From CADEED01 sp041395625 (lineage in GTDB: Bacteria > Pseudomonadota > Gammaproteobacteria > Steroidobacterales > Steroidobacteraceae): 64,000 bases of DNA. How positions within the stretch are numbered: position 1 is the first letter of the stretch; each line of letters begins with the position of its first letter. Where the stretch lies: positions 620,001 to 684,000 of the forward strand of contig JAWLAE010000002.1 in NCBI GenBank assembly GCA_041395625.1, read 5' to 3'. The notes under the pieces were generated by a model. The model saw nothing but the letters and a program-made list of their open reading frames with translations. It ran no database searches and was not told the DNA's origin. This document shows positions 57,993 through 64,000 of the stretch, piece by piece. The translations under genes were made by a program, and so were the position numbers.

Positions 57993-58982
57993 ATGTCCGC
58001 CAAGCAACGACCACAGCGACCGCACCTGCTGGTGACGCGCAAGCTGCCGCCGCCCGTCGAAGAACGCGCCGCACAGGGCTATGAGGTACGGCTCAACGCG
58101 GATGACCGGCCATTCACGGCCGATGACTGGCGCGAACGGAGTCAGGGCGCGGCTGCGATCCTCTGCACGCCGACCGACAGGCTAACTGCCGCGATCATCG
58201 ACGAATTGCCGCGCTCAGTGCGTATCATCGCAACGTTCTCCGTCGGCTTCGAGCATATCGATCTGGCGGCGGCCGCCGCGCGCGATATCGTCGTCACCAA
58301 CACGCCCGACGTGCTGACCGACGCGACAGCCGACATTGCCATGCTGTTGCTGCTGGGTGCTGCGCGCCGCGCGGCCGAGGGCGAAGCGCTGATGCGCCGC
58401 CGCGCCTGGCCCGGTTGGGCACCAACCCAATTATTGGGCACCGATCTCGGCGGCAAGACGCTGGGTATCGTCGGCTTTGGGCGCATAGGCCAGGCCGTCG
58501 CGCGACGCGCGGTTGCATTTGGCATGCGGGTGCACTACCTCAGCCGCAACTGGCGCGACCTGCCCGGCGTCGACACGCGGCATCACGCGACTGAAACCAC
58601 GTTCTGGCCCGCCTGCCAGTTCGTCAGCTTGCATCTGCCTCTCAATGCAGCGACGTGCCACTATCTCAATGCAACGAGAATCGCGCGCTTGCCGCGCGGC
58701 GCCATCGTCGTGAACACGGCGCGTGGCGATATCGTCGATGACGACGCCCTGCTCGAAGGCCTAGCGACGGGTCATCTGGGCGCGGCGGGTCTGGATGTCT
58801 ACTCGAACGAGCCTGAGTTCAGGCGCGAGTACGCCGAGCTACCGAACACATTTCTGCTGCCGCACCTGGGCAGCGCCACGCTGGAGACTCGCTGCGCAAT
58901 GGGTTTCCGGGCACTCGACAACCTCGATCAGTTCTTCGCGGACGGGATGCCGCGGGACGCCGTCACACTGACCAAAGCGTGA
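57993..58982 (+). CDS. D-2-hydroxyacid dehydrogenase (glyoxylate/hydroxypyruvate reductase type)
   Basis: The 329-residue protein begins RPHLLVTRKLPPPVEERA and has ATFSVGFEHIDLAAA, the nucleotide motif LGIVGFGRIGQAVARRA near residue 157, NTARGDIVDD with the active-site region and LLPHLGSAT with the catalytic histidine. The pattern fits GRHPR-like enzymes that reduce glyoxylate or hydroxypyruvate. ATG 57993 has GAGGAG upstream. It is a distinct subgroup from the dehydrogenase at 13441. Divergence from purU suggests a link to one-carbon/glyoxylate metabolism, but this is only positional. Confidence 0.88.
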   Translation: MSAKQRPQRPHLLVTRKLPPPVEERAAQGYEVRLNADDRPFTADDWRERSQGAAAILCTPTDRLTAAIIDELPRSVRIIATFSVGFEHIDLAAAAARDIVVTNTPDVLTDATADIAMLLLLGAARRAAEGEALMRRRAWPGWAPTQLLGTDLGGKTLGIVGFGRIGQAVARRAVAFGMRVHYLSRNWRDLPGVDTRHHATETTFWPACQFVSLHLPLNAATCHYLNATRIARLPRGAIVVNTARGDIVDDDALLEGLATGHLGAAGLDVYSNEPEFRREYAELPNTFLLPHLGSATLETRCAMGFRALDNLDQFFADGMPRDAVTLTKA

Positions 58983-59124
58983 TGGCTGTCTCAAGCTTAC
59001 CGCCCACCGAGCAAAACCACTTCAGAAGCACAGCGCGGCGCCGACATACACCTGTGAAGTAACCGCGAACCGCGGCGGACAGGTCTGCGTGCGCACCGCG
59101 TACGCTCTGCAGAGGAGCCGTGCA

Positions 59125-60297
59125 ATGAGTCACCCACTTTCGATCCGCAAGGGCACGTCGCGGCAGCGCGATCCCGAACTCGCCGCCGGCGAGCTGTTTG
59201 CCGCGCTCGATCAGCCCGCGATCAAACTGGTCGTGTTCTATTGCGCCGCCGACTACGATCTGCCCGCCCTCGCGCGCGCGATTCGGTCCCGCTTCGGCGC
59301 CACCAATGTCATCGGCTGCACAACGGCTGGTGAGATCACGCCCGCGGGCTATCTTGCTGGTTCCCTCACTGGATTCAGCCTGGCCGCGCCGACTCTCGAT
59401 GTTGCCACACAGGTGATTGCGCTCGATCCGTTCGACAGCCTGGCGGCCGGCAACCAGGTCAGTCGCTTGCTTGCACAACTGGGACCACGCGACGAACTAC
59501 CGCCCAGCGCCACCGATACTTTCGCCTTCCTGCTGATCGACGGGCTCGCGATGCAGGAAGAACTGGTAGTCAGCTGCGTGCATAAGCACCTGCAGGGTAT
59601 CGAAATGGTCGGTGGATCGGCGGCCGACGACGCCCGGTTCGGGGCTACCCACGTCTATCATGACGGCGAATTCCATCAGAACGTGGCGGTTCTGACCCTC
59701 GTGCGCAGCGATTTACCCTTCATGGCATTTCGGACCCAGCACTTCACACATTCGAGCACCCGCATGGTCGTCACCAAGGCCGATCCCGCGCGTCGCGTGG
59801 TGTCGGAGATCAATGGCCGACCCGCCGGCCGCGAATTCGCGCGACTGGTCGGACTCAACATAGCCGAACTCACGCCCCTGATTTTCGCTACTCACCCGGT
59901 CGTCGTGCGCGTCGGCGGTCAGTATTTCGTTCGTTCGATCGCCAAGGTAAATCCCGACGAGAGCCTCACATTCTTCTGCGCGATCGACAAGGGCATTGTG
60001 CTCACGATCGCCCGGGGCGTGGACATGGTCGCCAATCTGCAAGAAGCATTCGACAAGGTGCATGCAACTTTGGGTCAACCGCTGTTGGTGCTCGGCTGCG
60101 ACTGCATCCTGCGTCGCATGGAAACCGAGCGCGAGGGTATCAAGGACAAAGTTGGCGAGATCTTCGCCGCCAACAATGTGATCGGCTTTGCCACGTACGG
60201 CGAGCAGTTCAATTCCATGCACGTCAACCAGACGTTCACCGGCATCGCCATTGGCCAGCCAGCTAACGGAACGCGAGCAAGCGGCCAACGGAGTTGA
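59125..60297 (+). CDS. FIST-domain sensory protein
   Basis: The 390-residue protein has the FIST N domain (LVVFYCAADYDLPALARAI, GATNVIGCTTAGEITPAGY, GIEMVGGSAADDARF) and the FIST C domain (REFARLVGL, PLLVLGCDCILRRMETE, VIGFATYGEQFNSMHVNQTF). FIST proteins are putative small-ligand sensors that work with signal transduction proteins. ATG 59125 follows GAGGAG. The hybrid histidine kinase starts one base after its stop, so they form a two-gene unit. Confidence 0.92.
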   Translation: MSHPLSIRKGTSRQRDPELAAGELFAALDQPAIKLVVFYCAADYDLPALARAIRSRFGATNVIGCTTAGEITPAGYLAGSLTGFSLAAPTLDVATQVIALDPFDSLAAGNQVSRLLAQLGPRDELPPSATDTFAFLLIDGLAMQEELVVSCVHKHLQGIEMVGGSAADDARFGATHVYHDGEFHQNVAVLTLVRSDLPFMAFRTQHFTHSSTRMVVTKADPARRVVSEINGRPAGREFARLVGLNIAELTPLIFATHPVVVRVGGQYFVRSIAKVNPDESLTFFCAIDKGIVLTIARGVDMVANLQEAFDKVHATLGQPLLVLGCDCILRRMETEREGIKDKVGEIFAANNVIGFATYGEQFNSMHVNQTFTGIAIGQPANGTRASGQRS

Positions 60298-60298
60298 C

Positions 60299-61798
60299 GT
60301 GAAATCGCCGGCGAATCCCGCGCCAGACCTGGCCGGCGAGCTGGCGCTCTCGCGGGCGCAGTGCGAAACGTTAGCGGCAGAAAACACACGTCTGGCGTTG
60401 ATCAATGAGACGCTGATGGACCGTGTCGAACGCGATATGGACCGCCAGGGAAATTCGTTCTCACTTTTCCAGGCTGCGATCGCCCTCGAAAGTACGGTCA
60501 ACGAACGCACCGCCGCTTTGCAACAGGCGATGCAGGCGCTGGCGCAGAACAACCGCGAACTGCAGGAACTATCCGACGCTGCGCAGGCCGCCAATCGCGC
60601 CAAGTCCGCCTTTCTGGCCACGATGAGTCACGAGCTACGCACGCCGATGAACGGTGTCGTCGGCATGGCGGAGCTGCTGCTGCAGAGTACGCTCGATGCG
60701 AAACAACGGCGTTCCGCCGAGATCATTCGCAGCTCGGCACTTTCCTTGCTCGGCATTCTCAACGAGGTGCTGGACTTCTCCAAGATCGAAGCGGACCGCC
60801 TGACAACCGAAAGCGTCCCTTTCGATCTAATCGCAATAACGAACAATACGCTGCTGCTCCTCGAGCCACAGGCGGCCAGTAAGCAGCTGACGCTCGAGCG
60901 CGACTGGCAGGACGAACTACCGCGAACCGTCGTCGGCGACCCGACACGGTACGCACAGATCATCACGAATCTGGTGGGCAATGCCATCAAGTTTACGGCG
61001 CGGGGCGGCGTCACTATTCGCATCCGGCTACAAAGTGAGCTGGAGGGCAGCGCCATCTATCGATTCGAGATCGCGGATACCGGCATCGGCATACGGCGCG
61101 ACGTGATTCCGCGTCTGTTCGAGGCATTCACGCAGTCGGACAACTCGATCACGCGGCAGTATGGCGGGACTGGCCTCGGGCTCGCCATCGTGCGACGGCT
61201 GTGCCAGCTGATGGGCGGTGAGTGCGGCGTCGAGAGCGAACTCGGCGCGGGGTCAGTGTTCTGGTTCACGTTGACGCTGCAGCGCGGCGACCACACGACC
61301 GAGCTGTCCGCGCCGGCGATGGAGACAATACTGACAACTCGCCTGCCAGCAACGATCCGCGGCGGTCCGGTACGGGTACTGCTGGCGGAAGACAACCAGG
61401 TCAACCAAGAGGTGACCCGGGGTCTGCTCGAGTTCCTGCGATGCCACTGTACGATCGTCGCGAACGGTGTTCTCGCGGTCCAGGCACTGACCGTCCCCCA
61501 CAATTTCGACTTGGTACTGATGGATTGCCAGATGCCTCAGATGGACGGCTACGAGGCGACCCGCCGCATCCGGCACTATGAGCAATCACAGGGCCAACGC
61601 GTCCCGATCGTGGCGTTGACCGCCAATGCCATGATGGGCGATCGCGAGGCGTGCCTGACAGCCGGAATGGACGATTTCCTGAGCAAACCGTTTCAGCTGC
61701 CAGAACTCAAACGGATCCTCGAGCGCTGGTGCCCGGCGGATCCCTCCGTGTGGCCAGATGCGAACCACCACGAGTTGCGGGCGCGCGATCTGGCGTGA
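60299..61798 (+). CDS. Hybrid histidine kinase, cytosolic
   Basis: The 499-residue protein has a coiled-coil start (about 10-105), a HisKA domain with the phospho-acceptor His111 in ATMSHELRTPMNGV, an HATPase with NLVGNAIKF (near 224), ADTGIGI and GGTGLGLAIV, and a receiver domain with Asp409 in LVLMDCQMPQMDGYE and Lys in LSKPFQLPELKR. There are no membrane helices and no PAS domain, so its input most likely comes from the FIST protein. GTG 60299 with GGAG at 60290-60293 is the best start, one base after the FIST stop. There is no output domain; the partner regulator is not visible. Confidence 0.92.
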   Translation: MKSPANPAPDLAGELALSRAQCETLAAENTRLALINETLMDRVERDMDRQGNSFSLFQAAIALESTVNERTAALQQAMQALAQNNRELQELSDAAQAANRAKSAFLATMSHELRTPMNGVVGMAELLLQSTLDAKQRRSAEIIRSSALSLLGILNEVLDFSKIEADRLTTESVPFDLIAITNNTLLLLEPQAASKQLTLERDWQDELPRTVVGDPTRYAQIITNLVGNAIKFTARGGVTIRIRLQSELEGSAIYRFEIADTGIGIRRDVIPRLFEAFTQSDNSITRQYGGTGLGLAIVRRLCQLMGGECGVESELGAGSVFWFTLTLQRGDHTTELSAPAMETILTTRLPATIRGGPVRVLLAEDNQVNQEVTRGLLEFLRCHCTIVANGVLAVQALTVPHNFDLVLMDCQMPQMDGYEATRRIRHYEQSQGQRVPIVALTANAMMGDREACLTAGMDDFLSKPFQLPELKRILERWCPADPSVWPDANHHELRARDLA

Positions 61799-63097
<1,299 letters not shown>

Positions 63098-63126
63098 TCA
63101 CAATCGGTCGATCGGGAAACAATGGA

Positions 63127-63999
63127 CTAACGACTGCGCGCAGGATCTCGCAGATAGCGGAAGAACTCGCTGTCGGGCGAGATCACGAGAACGTCGTTTT
63201 CCTTGCCGAGAGAATTCCGGTAAGCCTGCAGACTGCGATAGAAACTGTAGAACTCGGGCGCTTTCTCATAGGCCTTGGCGTAAGTCTCGGACGCCACCGC
63301 ATCCGCCTCACCGCGTATACCAAGTGAATCGCGCTGCGCAATGGCCAGAATTTCCGAGCGCCGCCGATCGGCCTCCGCCTTGATACGCAGCGACTCCTTC
63401 TCGCCTTCGCCACGCAACTGGCGCGCCAGACGCTCGAAGCTCTGCTTCATGCTCTCGAACACGCGCGCGGCAACGTCCTCCGGCAGATCGATGCGCTGGA
63501 CGCGCACATCCACGAGCTTGATGCCAAGTTCAGATACTGTCCCAGTGGCGCGCTCGAACATGTCGCCGGTGACCGCAGCGCGTTCGGCTGACACGATCTG
63601 CGACAAGGTGCGCTGCGCAACCGCGTTCTTGATGCCGTCCTTGACGATATCCGCAATACGCTGTGTGGCATTGTCCTCGACACCGCTGGTGGTGCGCAGG
63701 TACTTGCCGGCATCTTCAACCTGCCACTTGATGTAGTAGTCGACGATCAGACCGCGATTTTCGTTCGTCAGGAAAGTCTCGCCCTGATAGGCGCGCGTGA
63801 TCACCCGCTTCTCGAATTTGACGATCCGATCGACGAACGGCACTTTGAAATGCAGCCCCGGCCCGTAGTCCGAATCCTTGATCTCACCGAACTGCGTGCG
63901 TACCGCTACCTCAGTTTGTTGCACGACGAAGGTGGAACTCAAAAGCACGACCAGGATCGCGCCTATGAGCAGCAGAATCGTGCTTGCGTTCTTGGACAT
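63127..63999 (-). CDS. hflC: FtsH protease modulator HflC
   Basis: Membrane-anchored prohibitin/SPFH-family protein that with HflK regulates FtsH. The 290-residue protein has an N-terminal helix (ILLLIGAILVVLLSSTFVV), the SPFH domain (TEVAVRTQFGEIKDSDYGPG, KVPFVDRIVKFEKRVITRA, VDYYIKWQVEDAGKYL) and the coiled region with EADRRRSEILAIAQRDS and AYEKAPEFYSFYRSLQAY. The start ATG is at 63999, one base from the window edge, so hflK should lie just beyond. Order hflK-hflC-purA is typical of gammaproteobacteria. Confidence 0.97.
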   Translation of the reverse strand: MSKNASTILLLIGAILVVLLSSTFVVQQTEVAVRTQFGEIKDSDYGPGLHFKVPFVDRIVKFEKRVITRAYQGETFLTNENRGLIVDYYIKWQVEDAGKYLRTTSGVEDNATQRIADIVKDGIKNAVAQRTLSQIVSAERAAVTGDMFERATGTVSELGIKLVDVRVQRIDLPEDVAARVFESMKQSFERLARQLRGEGEKESLRIKAEADRRRSEILAIAQRDSLGIRGEADAVASETYAKAYEKAPEFYSFYRSLQAYRNSLGKENDVLVISPDSEFFRYLRDPARSR

Positions 64000-64000
64000 C

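Overview
The window is GC-rich, densely coded bacterial chromosome. Its two ends look like a gammaproteobacterium. At the left are dnaB-alr and rplI, rpsR, rpsF, rlmB, rnr; at the right are purA and hflC, all on the minus strand. In enterobacteria and pseudomonads these blocks are near neighbours (hflK-hflC-purA, then often tRNA-Leu, then rnr-rlmB-rpsF-rpsR-rplI-dnaB). Here they are separated by about 52 kb of catabolic genes that starts just after a tRNA-Leu(CAG). TonB-dependent receptors, several acyl-CoA dehydrogenases, Rieske and GMC oxidoreductases suggest a free-living degrader of aromatic or alicyclic compounds; a Steroidobacter/Nevskia-like relative is my guess, not a result.

Layout. 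1-2048: end of an unknown gene, an MFS transporter, a membrane-anchored unknown. 2079-8952: housekeeping block (alr, dnaB, L9, S18, S6, rlmB, rnr). 8999-9083: tRNA-Leu. 9374-14415 (+): a four-gene overlapping operon of HMG-CoA-lyase-like enzyme, class III CoA-transferase, a swivel-first aconitase-family hydro-lyase and a D-2-hydroxyacid dehydrogenase. 14430-16017: a small membrane protein and a LysR regulator. 16049-24772 (-): a ten-gene catabolic operon with Rieske oxygenase, YdhR-like protein, acyl-CoA dehydrogenase, a Tat-exported gluconate-dehydrogenase-subunit-3-like protein, two MDR reductases, an alpha/beta hydrolase, a NicX-type ring-cleaving dioxygenase, a 2-oxopent-4-enoate-hydratase-like protein and an NmrA-like protein. 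24784-30954: two convergent GMC dehydrogenases with a 3Fe-4S-type cysteine motif, a TonB receptor and a cytochrome b561. 31106-35700: a sulfatase between decaying genes (a ferredoxin-reductase remnant, a frameshifted acyl-CoA dehydrogenase, an ANTAR-like remnant). 35702-39931: a DoxX-like protein and two exported dirigent/allene-oxide-cyclase-like barrel proteins around a second TonB receptor.

39947-54056 (-): a nearly gap-free gene series that closely fits the aerobic 2-aminobenzoate (anthranilate) pathway through CoA thioesters known from Azoarcus: CoA ligase, 2-aminobenzoyl-CoA monooxygenase/reductase, SDR, MarR regulator, enoyl-CoA hydratase, acyl-CoA dehydrogenase, RidA, old-yellow-enzyme homologue, FadB/FadJ-like protein, thiolase and a glutaryl-CoA-dehydrogenase-like enzyme, plus a stand-alone Lrp/AsnC ligand-binding domain. 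54228-61798 (+ mostly): SnoaL-like protein behind a sigma54-like promoter, OsmC, an orphan CbiM-like membrane protein, an RluF-type pseudouridine synthase, purU (-), a second D-2-hydroxyacid dehydrogenase, and a FIST sensor protein paired with a cytosolic hybrid histidine kinase. purA and hflC close the window.

How the genes work together. Three catabolic modules (9-14 kb, 16-31 kb, 40-54 kb) all end in CoA-linked or central-carbon intermediates. The best candidate for something undescribed is the 16-31 kb module, which has a NicX-type dioxygenase where a meta-cleavage pathway would normally have a classical extradiol enzyme. No integrase, transposase, CRISPR array or rRNA was seen.
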